DNA from: Chloroflexota bacterium
GTDB lineage: Bacteria > Chloroflexota > Dehalococcoidia > E44-bin15
DNA: 64,000 nucleotides
Reading direction: 5' to 3'
Assembly (NCBI GenBank): GCA_030604825.1
Contig: JAUVVB010000005.1
Coordinates: 18,407-82,406, forward strand
Shown here: one piece after another, positions 24,515 through 33,749 of the stretch
Layout: each line of letters starts with the position of its first letter
Position numbering within the stretch: the stretch's first letter is position 1
Notes under the pieces: generated by a model
What the model saw: only the letters and a program-made list of their open reading frames with translations
Database searches by the model: none
Told to the model about the DNA's origin: nothing
Translations under genes and position numbers: made by a program

Positions 24515-26113
24515 ATGAACTCCTTTCAGGACATCAGGAATGCCGCTTTATACGAGCCAAGGATTGAGTTCATCAAGAAGCAGCTGGAGAGCCTGCTTCG
24601 GGTGGTGGACCTGGAGAAGGGTGGGGAGGTTGTCCAGGTTGATGGCTTTCGGCTGAAGGAGCTGAAGCACTGGCTGGTTTCCTCCCGCTGCGACCCGGCG
24701 GAGGTGTTTGAATATGCCTCAACCAGGTGCGACTGCGATTGCCTCTTTTGCTACAACAAGGGGAATCCCCCCTCGGTGGCATTGGGGAATCTGAGAAGAC
24801 CCCCAAAAGAGGAACTTGAGGAGATGAAAACCAGGCTCGATTATTTCTTCCCCAAGGCAAAGCAAGGCCTCTTCTCCAGCTTGGGGGAGATCTATGAGGC
24901 AGCGATGCACCCCCACTTCCTGGAGGTGCTTAGGCTGCTGCGGGAGAAAACCGAAAAGCCGTTTCGCATCACCACCAACGGGAAGACCCTCACCGAAGAA
25001 ACCATCTCCCATTTGGCGGAGCTCAAGCCGATATACCTTTACCTTTCCCTCAACAGCGCCTCCGCGGAACGGCGAAGAAGGCTGATGAGGGACAGAAACC
25101 CCGGGATTGCCATCGATTCCCTGCCCCTGCTCAAGGAGGCGGGGATTCCCTATGCCGTGGTGATCGTCCCCTGGCCGGTTGACTCCCTTTCCCAGATGCT
25201 GGATGACCTAACCGATACCATCGCCTATGCCGATAAGCATGATTGCCACCTGGTGGAGATAAATCTCCCCGGTTACTCCCAATACTTCTCCTCCAAAAAG
25301 CTCTTTGACCTCGATGAGGTGTGGGGTGAGACCGTCTCCCACATCAGAAAGTTGAGGGCGAAGACCACCTCGCCCATCGTTGCCATGCCCACCATGTATG
25401 AGGAGAACCTCTATGAGGAGCGCAAGAACCTGCCCCAAATCATAGGCCTGGTCAAGAACTCCCCCGCCCAAAGGGCAGGGCTGAACAAGGGGGACCTCAT
25501 CCTGGAGATAAACGGGATTTCGGTGCCGACAAGGCCTCAGGCCAGGGACCTCCTTTTCATGCTCCAGCAGAGCGATAATCGCCAGGCCACCATCGCCGTT
25601 GACAGGGAAGGAAAAGCCCTGGAGCTGAAGTTGGACCTGAACGATTTCTGCTATCCCTACTCCAGGGAGACGGATAATCACCTGGGGATCATCTTCATGG
25701 GGACGGGGCTGAGGTTGAGCTACCTGGAAGGGCTGAAGGAGATCGTGGATGCCCATAAGGCAAGGCATGTCCTCTTCCTCTCCTCGACCCTGATGAAGCC
25801 CACCTTCAAGCAGTGCCTCACCCAGTCCCACCTCTTCGACGACCCGAGGCTGAGGATAGACATTCAGGTCCCCAGAAACAACTTCTTTGGGGGCAATGTT
25901 TTCATGGGGGATTTGCTGCTGGTTCAGGACTTCATCGACTTCATCAAGGAGTATCTAGAGAAGAACGCCAAGCCCGATCTCATCGTCATACCCTCCTCCC
26001 CCTTCAACCTGGGAGAGTGGGGCCGGGACCTTACGGGAAGGGTCTACCTGGAAATCGAGAGGGGGGTGGGAATTCCGGTGGAGCTTCTACAGTGTGCCAC
26101 CATCTATGATTAG
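24515..26113 (+). CDS. Radical SAM protein with internal PDZ domain and novel C-terminal domain
   Basis: 532 residues. An N-terminal domain (1-~55) is shared with the preceding small gene. The radical SAM cluster motif C-x3-C-x2-C is at Cys72, Cys76, Cys79 (RCDCDCLFCY), with SSLGEIYEAAMHPH and FRITTNGKTL typical of the barrel. A PDZ domain follows at ~305-375 (NSPAQRAGLNKGDLILEING). Residues ~376-532 contain LGIIFMGTGLRLSY, VLFLSSTLMKPTFKQC and a closing LLQCATIYD, with no family I know. DUF512 proteins also pair PDZ and radical SAM but put PDZ first. The product and substrate are unknown. Confidence 0.85.
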   Translation: MNSFQDIRNAALYEPRIEFIKKQLESLLRVVDLEKGGEVVQVDGFRLKELKHWLVSSRCDPAEVFEYASTRCDCDCLFCYNKGNPPSVALGNLRRPPKEELEEMKTRLDYFFPKAKQGLFSSLGEIYEAAMHPHFLEVLRLLREKTEKPFRITTNGKTLTEETISHLAELKPIYLYLSLNSASAERRRRLMRDRNPGIAIDSLPLLKEAGIPYAVVIVPWPVDSLSQMLDDLTDTIAYADKHDCHLVEINLPGYSQYFSSKKLFDLDEVWGETVSHIRKLRAKTTSPIVAMPTMYEENLYEERKNLPQIIGLVKNSPAQRAGLNKGDLILEINGISVPTRPQARDLLFMLQQSDNRQATIAVDREGKALELKLDLNDFCYPYSRETDNHLGIIFMGTGLRLSYLEGLKEIVDAHKARHVLFLSSTLMKPTFKQCLTQSHLFDDPRLRIDIQVPRNNFFGGNVFMGDLLLVQDFIDFIKEYLEKNAKPDLIVIPSSPFNLGEWGRDLTGRVYLEIERGVGIPVELLQCATIYD

Positions 26114-27204
26114 ATATTGAACAGGAAGGTGATGACATCGCCATCACGAACGAGATAGTTCTTCCCCTCGGTGTGAAGCAGGCCCCTCCTTCTGCCCTCG
26201 GCAATGCTGCCGCATTTCACCAGGTCATCAAATCCAATGACCTCCGCCCGGATGAAGCCCCGCTCCATATCGGTGTGAACCTTTCCTGCTGCCTTCGCCG
26301 CAGGGGTATGGCGATGAATGGTCCATGCCTTCACCTCGTCGGAGACCACGGTGAAGAAGGAAATAAGCCCCAGCAGCTCATAGGAGAGGGCGATCATTCG
26401 ATCCAGCGCCGATTTCTCCAGCCCCATGGCGGAGCGGAACTCCTGGGCCTCATCGTCCTCAAGCTGGGATAGCTCCATCTCCAGCTTGCCGCAGAGGACG
26501 GCTGCCTGGCGGTTGGGGCTCTGGTACTTGGCGCGCCACCCCTGCTCCAGAGAGGGGGCCTGGGGCAGGCTCTCCTCTCCGACGTTAAACACTAAGAGCA
26601 TTGGCTTTTGGGTGAGGAATTGATAGCTTGCGATGAGCTTTTTTTCGTCCTCAGCCAGTTCCTGCTCCCTGATGGGGATCTCACCTTCCAGGGAGGTTCT
26701 TATCCTTGCCAGGAGGGCTTTTTCCTTGGAGAAGGCCTCTCGCTCCTGGGGTTTTGCCGCCTTGAGGGAGGCCTCTATCCTCTCCAGCCTCCTCTCCATG
26801 ATGCCAAGGTCGGAGAAGGCGAGCTCCATATCCAGCAGGGCGACATCCCTTTCCGGGTCAACGCTGCCCTCGATATGGGGAACCCTCTCATCCTCGAAGG
26901 CGCGCAACACGTGAAGCAGGGCATCCGCCTTGCTCAGCTGGGCGAGGAACGGACCGCCAACCCCCTCGCTTTTGCCCAAGCCCTTGGGGGGTGCCGGGAC
27001 ATCCACATACCTCACCTCGGCGGGTATTTTCCGCTGGGGGTGAAATATCTCCTCCAGGATATCGAGCCTGGGGTCGGGCACCTTGGCCACCCCCACGTTG
27101 GGTCCGGCAGCGGCGTAAGCGCCGATCTCCGCCTTGCCCCTGGTCACGGCGTTAAAAACGGTGGTCTTGCCACTCTTGGGCAGCCCGATGATGCCGATCT
27201 CCAT
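26110..27204 (-). CDS. ychF: Obg-like GTPase/ATPase YchF
   Basis: 364 residues. P-loop GLPKSGKTTVFNAVTRG at the N-terminus, ADALLHVLRAFED (G3 region), a central coiled coil, then LVFNVGEES and a C-terminal TGS domain ending in GKNYLVRDGDVITFLFNI. YchF binds ribosomes and hydrolyses ATP more readily than GTP; it is linked to stress responses. The stop overlaps the convergent radical SAM gene by four bases. It is divergent from holA with a ~110-base gap. Confidence 0.93.
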   Translation of the reverse strand: MEIGIIGLPKSGKTTVFNAVTRGKAEIGAYAAAGPNVGVAKVPDPRLDILEEIFHPQRKIPAEVRYVDVPAPPKGLGKSEGVGGPFLAQLSKADALLHVLRAFEDERVPHIEGSVDPERDVALLDMELAFSDLGIMERRLERIEASLKAAKPQEREAFSKEKALLARIRTSLEGEIPIREQELAEDEKKLIASYQFLTQKPMLLVFNVGEESLPQAPSLEQGWRAKYQSPNRQAAVLCGKLEMELSQLEDDEAQEFRSAMGLEKSALDRMIALSYELLGLISFFTVVSDEVKAWTIHRHTPAAKAAGKVHTDMERGFIRAEVIGFDDLVKCGSIAEGRRRGLLHTEGKNYLVRDGDVITFLFNI

Positions 27205-27313
27205 TTTTCAGCCTCAAGCGCATGATACCACATTCCAAATGACGGCTCTAGGTCTAGCCTGGCGCCCCATTATGCGCTAGAATAGGTAGAGCTTTGGGGT
27301 AAAGGCGAAAAAA

Positions 27314-28267
27314 TTGCTTTACATCCTCTTCGGTGCCGACGATTTCTCCCTTCATGAGGAGCTGGAAAGGATAAAGGCCAGCTTGGGGGAAGGGGAGCTA
27401 CTGGAATCCAATGTGACCCTTTTTGAGGGGCGGCAGCTCAAGCTAAATCAACTGATGGATGCCTGTAGTGCCATGCCCTTCCTCTCTTCCCATCGCCTCA
27501 TCATCGTGGAGGGGCTGCTGCATCGCCTTGAGGAGGGGGGCGATGGGCAGGCGCTTAAGGATATGGTAGCCAGAATGCCACCAACTACCGCCCTGGTGTT
27601 CATCGAGGGGGAGATGAAACGGGATAGCCCTCTGCTCCAGAAGCTTTCCCCCTCGGCCCAGGTGAAGGAGTTCCCCCGGCTCAGGGGGGCGGCGCTGAGG
27701 GGCTGGATCGAGAGGCGGGTAGCCAAAGAAGGTGGTGCCATCTCCCCCCAGGCGGTGTCCCTGCTGGCGGCGCTGGTGGGGGATAACCTGTGGGTACTTG
27801 CCAGCGAGATCGAGAAGCTTCTGCTCTATGCCACGGGGCGGAGGATTGAGGAGGAGGATGTGAAAAGGGTGGTGAGCTATGCCCGGGAAGCCAACGTCTT
27901 CACCATGGTGGATGCCCTTATCGAGGGCAGGGCTTCAACGGCAGCCCCCCTTTTACATCAGCTGCTTCAGGAAGGGGCAACCGCCCCCTATCTCCTGGTG
28001 ATGATCACCAGGCAGCTTAGGCTGCTAGTTCAAGCCAAGGAACTCAGCTTAAAGGGGGTGCCCGCTTCCATGATTGGGGAGCGCTTAGGCCTGGCCTCGG
28101 ATTACCTTCTGAGTAAGGCTCTGGGGCAGAGCCGGCGCTATTCCCTGAGGAGGCTGAAACAGGTCTATGAGAAGCTGCTGGAGACCGACCTCGCCATCAA
28201 GAGGGGGATATGGAAGGGGGAGCTGGCCCTGGACCTCCTGGTTGCCGAGCTATGCGGTGCCTCCTAG
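27314..28267 (+). CDS. holA: DNA polymerase III delta subunit
   Basis: 317 residues from a TTG at 27314. The opening LYILFGADDFSLHEELERIK and the DACSAMPFLSSHRLIIVEGL segment define the HolA AAA+-like fold; ELALDLLVAELCG closes the C-terminal collar domain. Delta opens the sliding clamp within the clamp loader. No neighbour is functionally linked. The stop overlaps the convergent PHP gene by 18 bases. TAGAAT near 27279 is a possible -10 but has no clear -35. Confidence 0.93.
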   Translation: MLYILFGADDFSLHEELERIKASLGEGELLESNVTLFEGRQLKLNQLMDACSAMPFLSSHRLIIVEGLLHRLEEGGDGQALKDMVARMPPTTALVFIEGEMKRDSPLLQKLSPSAQVKEFPRLRGAALRGWIERRVAKEGGAISPQAVSLLAALVGDNLWVLASEIEKLLLYATGRRIEEEDVKRVVSYAREANVFTMVDALIEGRASTAAPLLHQLLQEGATAPYLLVMITRQLRLLVQAKELSLKGVPASMIGERLGLASDYLLSKALGQSRRYSLRRLKQVYEKLLETDLAIKRGIWKGELALDLLVAELCGAS

Positions 28268-28897
28268 GTTTTGAGCCCTGAACCTCCCCGCCTTCAGCTC
28301 GGCGATGAGATCATCAAGGCCTGTTATTTTCCGTTCGAAAAGGGTGGCGCAGCAGCCGATGTCCTCGATGCGGTGGGCATCGCTACAGGCAACCCCCCTG
28401 AGATTCAATTTCTGGCATATCCCCCTGGAGAAGGCGTTCTCCTTCTCGGTGCCCCTGCCATTTAGCACCTCTATGGCATCTGCTATATCGAAGATCGGGC
28501 TCTCGCAGGCACGGGTTAGCGCCGGGTAGTATCTCTCATCCTCGGGCTGGGCACCGATGGGGAAGTGGCGCCGATAGGGGTGAGCCACCACGATGGCACC
28601 CCCCACCTCATCCACCAGCCTCTTCACCAAGGAGGCGCGGTGCATGCCAAAGACATACTTCTTCAGCCCGAAGACCAAAAGGTGTGCCTCCTCGGTGGTT
28701 AGCTCCACACCGGGGATGACCAGGAAGTTATGTTTTCGGCGTAGCTTGGCTATTTCCTTCTCATCCCAGAACCAATCGTGCTCGGTGAGGCAGATGGCAT
28801 CAAGGCCAGCCCTCTTGGCGTGGATGACGAGCTCATCGGGCGTCAGGTAGCTATCTTCGGACTTGGGCGCAGTATGGGTATGAAGGTCGATGAGCAT
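28250..28897 (-). CDS. PHP-domain metal-dependent phosphoesterase, second copy
   Basis: 215 residues with the same motifs as 5149-5781: DLHTHTAPKSEDSYLTPDEL, LTEHDWFWDEKE, GVELTTEEAHL, VAHPYRRHF and VACSDAH, plus a matching ATLFERKITGLDDLIAELKA tail. The two are clear paralogues. This copy has a longer insert after the AHPYRR motif (PIGAQPEDERYYPAL). Monocistronic, convergent to holA. The ATG at 28897 is the first codon of the motif-bearing frame. Confidence 0.85.
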   Translation of the reverse strand: MLIDLHTHTAPKSEDSYLTPDELVIHAKRAGLDAICLTEHDWFWDEKEIAKLRRKHNFLVIPGVELTTEEAHLLVFGLKKYVFGMHRASLVKRLVDEVGGAIVVAHPYRRHFPIGAQPEDERYYPALTRACESPIFDIADAIEVLNGRGTEKENAFSRGICQKLNLRGVACSDAHRIEDIGCCATLFERKITGLDDLIAELKAGRFRAQNLGGTA

Positions 28898-28961
28898 TTT
28901 TTCAAATTGAGGGTATTAACCGCACTCTCGCTTCTCTGCTATGAGTAGGCCATGCTTAAAT

Positions 28962-30875
28962 TTAGATCTCCCTGGCGATGCGGAATCCCTCCTCGATGGC
29001 CTGGGCTATCCTTCGCGCCTCCGCACAGTCTCCTACGGGGTAAAGGGAAGCCACCTTCCCCTCGAGCTGCTGAGCCAGCTCTTTATTGGCCTCAAGCCCC
29101 ACAGCAAGCACTACGGTATCCCCCTCAAAGAACTCCTCCCCTCCCTCCCTTTTCACCTTAACCCCTTTATCCGTTATCTCCACCACGTTGGCCCTAGTCT
29201 CTATCCTTATCCCGGCATTCGTCAGCCTTTGCAGGATGACCCACCTAGTGGTGCGCCCGATATCAGCACCCACCCGCTCCAGCATCTCCAGGATGGTTAC
29301 CTCCTTGCCCTTTTCGGCAAGGAACTCGGCGGTTTCACTGCCGATCATCCCCCCACCAACGATGATGACCCTCCTTCCCACATTCTTCTCCCCGCTGAGA
29401 ACCTCATGGGCAGTGACCACGTTCTTCCCCCTCGCTCCGGGGATATCGGGGATGATGGACCTGGCCCCGGTGGCCAGGATGACCACATCAGGCTTTTCCT
29501 GGACGATGGGTTTGCCAACTATCTCCGCGCCCAGCCTGAGCCTGACCCCGCTTTTTCCCACCTGGGTCTTCAGATAATTGGTGAAATTACTTATCTCCCA
29601 TTTATAGGAGGGGACGGAGGCGGGGATGAGATTTCCCCCCAATTGGCCCATCTTCTCAAACAGGGTGACATCGTGCCCCCTCCTTGCCGCCACCACCGCC
29701 GCCTCCATTCCTGCGGGACCACCCCCGATGACGAAGACCCTCTTTGGCCGTTCCGCCCTCTCCACAGTCCACTCGCCCTCCCTGCCCACCTGGGCGTTCA
29801 CGGTGCATGCCATGGGGGTTCTCTCCATCACCGTGTCCAGGCAGTGACCGCAGGCGATGCAGGGCCTGATGTCTTCGATTCTCCCCTCCCTTGCCTTATT
29901 GGGAAGCTCCGGGTCGGCGATGAGGGGTCGAGCCATGCCAATAAGGTCGGCCCTCCCCTGGGCCAGGATGTCCTCTGCCAGAATGGGATCGTTGATCCGG
30001 TAGGCGGCCACCACCGGGATATTGACCACCTTCTTGATCCCCTCGGCGATATAGACGAAGGCCCCCCGGGGAACCGACATGTGGACCAGGGGTCTGGGGC
30101 ATTCATGCCATCCCGCCTGGGTATTCAGGCAACAAACCCCCGCCCGCTCCAGGATGGGGGTGATCTTTTGGTAATCCTCCAGGCCATAGCCCCCTTCCAT
30201 GAACTCCTCCCCAGAGATGCGGCAGATGATGGGGAAGTCATCCCCCGCCTTTCTGCTGGTAGCGTGGAGGATGTCGAGGAGGAATCTGAGCCTGTTTTCA
30301 AAGCTGCCCCCGTACTGGTCGCTGCGCTTGTTGGTGCATGGGGAGAGGAAGCGGTTGATCATATATCCGATCCCGCAGTGGAACTCCACGGCGTCGAAGC
30401 CAGCGTCCCGGGCGCGGCGGGCCCCCTGGCTGAAGTCCTCCACCATATCCTGGATCTCCTCCAGGGTTAGCTCCCGGGGGGAGGAGCCGCGGCGGGTGGA
30501 GACCGCAGAAGGTGCCACCTCCTCCGTTGGCGCGCCCTCCTCCCTGGCCCGATAGTACTGGAGGCCGATCTGGGCCGCTATCTTCCCTCCCTGGGCATGA
30601 ACCGCCTCAGTTAACTGGCGAAGCCCGGGGATGAACCGGTCATGGTATATCCCCAGCATCCCCGGTATCGGCATTCCCAGGCTGGAGGGGGCAATGATTC
30701 CGGTGGTGAGCAGACCTGCCCCTCCCCTTGCCCGCTCCACATAGAAGTCTATCATGCGCTGGGTAACCATGTCCTCGGAACCATAGCCGTTGGCTGCGGC
30801 GAGGAAGATTATCCTGTTGTTGAGATCCAGGCTCCCGATCTTGATGGGCTGAAACAGATTCTTCAGTTCAGTCAT
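28962..30875 (-). CDS. 2,4-dienoyl-CoA reductase / old-yellow-enzyme-type flavoprotein
   Basis: 637 residues in three parts: an FMN TIM barrel (about 1-330; NRIIFLAAANGYG, FDAVEFHCGIGYMINRFLSP), a 4Fe-4S site in RPCIACGHCLDTVMERTPMAC near residue 340, and FAD plus NAD(P) domains (VFVIGGGPAGMEAAVVAARR, RRVIIVGGGMIGSETAEFLA). This is the layout of FadH, trimethylamine dehydrogenase and BaiCD-type enoate reductases. Substrate: an unsaturated acyl-CoA or enoate is likely. The usual HGYL active-site string reads HCGIGYM here. It is a single gene, 72 bases from the next. Confidence 0.92.
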   Translation of the reverse strand: MTELKNLFQPIKIGSLDLNNRIIFLAAANGYGSEDMVTQRMIDFYVERARGGAGLLTTGIIAPSSLGMPIPGMLGIYHDRFIPGLRQLTEAVHAQGGKIAAQIGLQYYRAREEGAPTEEVAPSAVSTRRGSSPRELTLEEIQDMVEDFSQGARRARDAGFDAVEFHCGIGYMINRFLSPCTNKRSDQYGGSFENRLRFLLDILHATSRKAGDDFPIICRISGEEFMEGGYGLEDYQKITPILERAGVCCLNTQAGWHECPRPLVHMSVPRGAFVYIAEGIKKVVNIPVVAAYRINDPILAEDILAQGRADLIGMARPLIADPELPNKAREGRIEDIRPCIACGHCLDTVMERTPMACTVNAQVGREGEWTVERAERPKRVFVIGGGPAGMEAAVVAARRGHDVTLFEKMGQLGGNLIPASVPSYKWEISNFTNYLKTQVGKSGVRLRLGAEIVGKPIVQEKPDVVILATGARSIIPDIPGARGKNVVTAHEVLSGEKNVGRRVIIVGGGMIGSETAEFLAEKGKEVTILEMLERVGADIGRTTRWVILQRLTNAGIRIETRANVVEITDKGVKVKREGGEEFFEGDTVVLAVGLEANKELAQQLEGKVASLYPVGDCAEARRIAQAIEEGFRIAREI

Positions 30876-30947
30876 CTTCCTCCTCTTTTCGAGCTATATC
30901 ATCTTCAATATACTATCTGACTGCCAAGGCGAGGTCAATAGAGCAGG

Positions 30948-32657
30948 TCATGGCCTCTTTACCAGAGACCAGAGCGTTCTTAGCGGCCTCAGCGGGATGG
31001 GGGCGATGGGGAGCTCCAGCTCCCTCCACGAGGTGGACATGTTCACCCGATCCACCGTGGCCTTGATCTGAGAAAGTCGCTGCTCCCGCCCTGGTTCCCC
31101 GGCGGCAACTATTTCATCGATGAGGCGGAGCATCTCCAGGGAGCTGTTTACGCGCCTTTCAGCGGCCTGGGCCACCTCCCTTGAGATGGAGCCATGGCCT
31201 GCCTTGAGCCGATTGAGGCGGAGCATCGCCTCATAGGTGGTGTGGACGATCTGCTCGCGGCTCATCCACTCCGTCTCATAGTTCAGGGTGTACTTCCAGC
31301 TTGGCTCAAGGAGCGCCCGGCGATGCTCCTCCAGGCTGCGGTAAAATAGGCGGTAGCCGTAGCGCTGCGGATCTTCGAAGGCGAGGCTACCCGGGTCAAG
31401 GAAGGGGGCAAGGGGGGAGATAAAGGGGGAGACCCTCTTATCTCGGCCGAATCTATCCAGTAGAAAGCCGCAGTAATCGATGGTATCCATCACCGAACTG
31501 GGGGTCTGGTGGGGCAGGCCGATCATGAAGAAGACGTCCAGCCTGCCGCAGCCCGCCTCCAGCGCCCCCTCTATGGTCTCCTCCAGCGCCTCATTGGAGT
31601 AGCCCTTGCCTATAGCCTTTCTCACCTCTGGGTGATGGGATTCGGGGGATATTTCAAGGCAGAAGCCGGGGCAGGCCTGGCCCATCCTTTGGAGAAAGCT
31701 TTTGGGTGCCGGGCCAAACAGCTCCAGGATGATCTGGTTCTTCTTTCTCTCATTGGCCAACAGTTCGAGGAGCCGATATGCGTATTCCTCCCCCGGCTGG
31801 CGGATGTCTCCCAGGATGAAGATGGGGCCTTTGGTGATGCGGCTGATCCTTTTCACATCATGGGCCACTGCCTCCGCGGGGCGGAAGGCAGGACGCTCTC
31901 GGTTAAACATCCCCCTCAAGGCGGCGGAGGAGGCACCGCAATAGATGCAGTTCTGGGTACAGCCACGACAGGTGAGCACCGCAGTGATGGGGTAGCGCAG
32001 CCAGCGCTGGAAGGGGAGATAATTCAGGAGGTCGCGGTATCTAACTGCGGACTGCACCATATGGTCATAGTAGTGAATCATAAACCCGTCCAGGTCATCG
32101 GGCACGTAGCAAAGGGGGTTCTGCTGCACCTTACCCCTCTCATCTCGCCAGGTGAGGTTGGGCACTCCTTGGGGCTCTCTGTCCGCCAGGATGCACTCCA
32201 GGAGCTGGCGAAGGGGCTCCTCCGTGGTGTCGCCGCGGAGCACATAGTCAACCTCGGGATAATCCATAAGCTCCTTCTGGTAGTAGGAGGCGGATAGCCC
32301 GCCGATAACCAGCCTGGAGCTGGGGTGATACCTCTTAACCATGCGGGCGATCTCGATGGCACCCTGGGCATGGGGCAGCCAGTGCAGGTCGATGCCAAAC
32401 AGGGGGGATTTGAGGCTCTGTATAAGCCTTTCGGCATCGAATTTCCGGTCGCGGAGCATGCGCACCGCCAAATTTACGATGCGCACTTTGAAGCCGGCGC
32501 CCCCCAGATGCTCGGCGATGCTGGCAAACCCTATGGGGTACATCTCGAAGATGGGGGAGGAGGGGATGAGGTCGCTGATGGGGCCATAGAGGATCGTCCT
32601 CTGGCGAAAGTCATAGATGCTGGGAGGGTGAAGCAGAATCAGGTCCGGCTGGGGCAA
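30948..32657 (-). CDS. B12-binding-domain radical SAM protein
   Basis: 569 residues. The N-terminal ~180 residues form a Rossmann-like B12-binding domain containing GIDLHWLPHAQGA (D-x-H), VIGGLSASYY and VDYVLRGDTTEEPL. The radical SAM motif is CTQNCIYC (C-x3-C-x2-C) within LTCRGCTQNCIYCGAS near residue 235. The following barrel has LEISPESHHPEVRKAIGKGY and FFMIGLPHQTP. The C-terminal ~120 residues are helical. It may belong to the Ta0216-like group, a recollection I cannot test. Reaction unknown. It is divergent from nuoA. Confidence 0.88.
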   Translation of the reverse strand: MPQPDLILLHPPSIYDFRQRTILYGPISDLIPSSPIFEMYPIGFASIAEHLGGAGFKVRIVNLAVRMLRDRKFDAERLIQSLKSPLFGIDLHWLPHAQGAIEIARMVKRYHPSSRLVIGGLSASYYQKELMDYPEVDYVLRGDTTEEPLRQLLECILADREPQGVPNLTWRDERGKVQQNPLCYVPDDLDGFMIHYYDHMVQSAVRYRDLLNYLPFQRWLRYPITAVLTCRGCTQNCIYCGASSAALRGMFNRERPAFRPAEAVAHDVKRISRITKGPIFILGDIRQPGEEYAYRLLELLANERKKNQIILELFGPAPKSFLQRMGQACPGFCLEISPESHHPEVRKAIGKGYSNEALEETIEGALEAGCGRLDVFFMIGLPHQTPSSVMDTIDYCGFLLDRFGRDKRVSPFISPLAPFLDPGSLAFEDPQRYGYRLFYRSLEEHRRALLEPSWKYTLNYETEWMSREQIVHTTYEAMLRLNRLKAGHGSISREVAQAAERRVNSSLEMLRLIDEIVAAGEPGREQRLSQIKATVDRVNMSTSWRELELPIAPIPLRPLRTLWSLVKRP

Positions 32658-32760
32658 GGGAAATACTTCCTCAATGGCCTTTCTCCAACCATGATAGCCG
32701 AGATGGGAGGGGGGGTCAATAGCGTAACGGTGATTTATCCGCTTTTCTCCTGGGACTGCA

Positions 32761-32787
32761 TATGTTATTATTGCGTATGTTATTATA
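32761..32787 (+). promoter_or_regulatory. Direct decamer repeat TATGTTATTA and -10-like element before nuoA
   Basis: TATGTTATTA occurs at 32761-32770 and again at 32776-32785, 15 bases apart. The second copy runs into TATTATAA, giving TATTAT on the plus strand and TATAAT on the minus strand. The AT-rich block lies in the divergent nuoA/radical SAM gap and is the likeliest promoter and operator site for one or both. No good -35 was found. Confidence 0.4.
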
Positions 32788-32799
32788 AGGGGGGAACAT

Positions 32800-33171
32800 T
32801 TGCTGGAGAACTTCGGCTACCTCGGGGTTTTTCTCATCGCCGCCCTTCTTTTTGCCCTCACCATGATAATGCTTCCCCCCCTCCTCAGGCGTTTTGGCAT
32901 CGTCCCCAAGAAGCCCAACCCGGTGAAAAGCTCCACCTATGAATGCGGCATGGATACCGTGGGCAAGTCCTGGGTTCAATTCAACTTCCGCTACTATTTC
33001 TATGCCCTCATCTTCGTGATCTTCGATATCCAGGTGGTCTTCCTTTACCCCTGGGCCGTTTCCCTGGGCCAGCTCGGGCTCTTCGGCCTGGTGGAGATGG
33101 CGGTCTTCTTTTTGATCCTCATCGTTGGTTTCGTCTACGCCTGGAAGAAGGGGGTGCTGGAATGGAAATAG
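32800..33171 (+). CDS. nuoA: Complex I subunit NuoA
   Basis: 123 residues from a TTG at 32800 (AAGGGGGGAAC upstream). Three membrane helices with the conserved [17 protein letters not shown] loop, which carries the reactive Cys of the NuoA loop, and [20 protein letters not shown], including the acidic residue of helix 2. NuoA forms part of the quinone-module/membrane-arm junction. First gene of the nuo operon; nuoB starts 10 bases before its stop. Confidence 0.94.
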   Translation: MLENFGYLGVFLIAALLFALTMIMLPPLLRRFGIVPKKPNPVKSSTYECGMDTVGKSWVQFNFRYYFYALIFVIFDIQVVFLYPWAVSLGQLGLFGLVEMAVFFLILIVGFVYAWKKGVLEWK

Positions 33172-33749
33172 AGATGCCCTACGTGAGCAGCGAGCTGGAT
33201 GCTGCCGAGGGCGCTGAGATCGAGGCGCTCATCGCCGCCTCCCAGGAGCCTCACCCCGACCCCGTCGCCTGGATGGAGGAGGAGATCAAGCGGAATGTGC
33301 TGGTTACCACCATCGACTCCGTGCTCAACTGGGGGAGGCACTTCTCCGTCTGGCCGGCGAACTTTGGGCTGGCCTGCTGTGCCTTCGAGATGATCGCCAC
33401 CGCGGCATCTCGCTTTGACATCGCCCGCTTCGGCATGGAGCTGCTGCGCGCCTCCCCCCGCCAGGCTGACCTGATGATCGTTGCCGGGACGCTTACCTGG
33501 AAGATGGCCCCGGCGCTGAAGCGAATCTATGAGCAGATGGCCGAGCCCAAGTGGGTCATCGCCATGGGCGCCTGCGCCATCAGCGGGGGCCCCTTCTATG
33601 AGTCCTACAGCGTGGTGCCCGGGGTGAACCGCATCGTCCCCGTGGATGTCTACATCCCGGGATGCCCGCCTCGTCCTGAGGCACTGCTCCACGGGATAAT
33701 CATGTTACATCGCAAGATCGATAAAGACACCTTCTTGAGGAAGAGGTAG
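33162..33749 (+). CDS. nuoB: Complex I subunit NuoB (N2 cluster)
   Basis: 195 residues from the ATG at 33162, with a G-rich ribosome site inside nuoA; an ATG at 33174 is possible. N2 ligands are visible: the tandem Cys in GLACCAFEM, the Cys in MGACAISGG and that in [15 protein letters not shown]. NuoB holds the terminal 4Fe-4S cluster that reduces quinone. The N-terminal ~40 residues are acidic and longer than usual. Confidence 0.94.
   Translation: MEIEMPYVSSELDAAEGAEIEALIAASQEPHPDPVAWMEEEIKRNVLVTTIDSVLNWGRHFSVWPANFGLACCAFEMIATAASRFDIARFGMELLRASPRQADLMIVAGTLTWKMAPALKRIYEQMAEPKWVIAMGACAISGGPFYESYSVVPGVNRIVPVDVYIPGCPPRPEALLHGIIMLHRKIDKDTFLRKR

Noticed and set aside
24248..26113. RiPP precursor and maturase interpretation for the small protein/radical SAM pair
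   Set aside because: Not excluded, but the small protein has no Cys, no repeat core and no leader cleavage motif, and it resembles the enzyme's own N-terminus; kept only as a two-protein system.
28941..30470. 509-codon plus-strand frame over the flavoprotein gene
   Set aside because: The minus strand encodes a complete three-domain flavoprotein; the plus frame has no recognisable motif.
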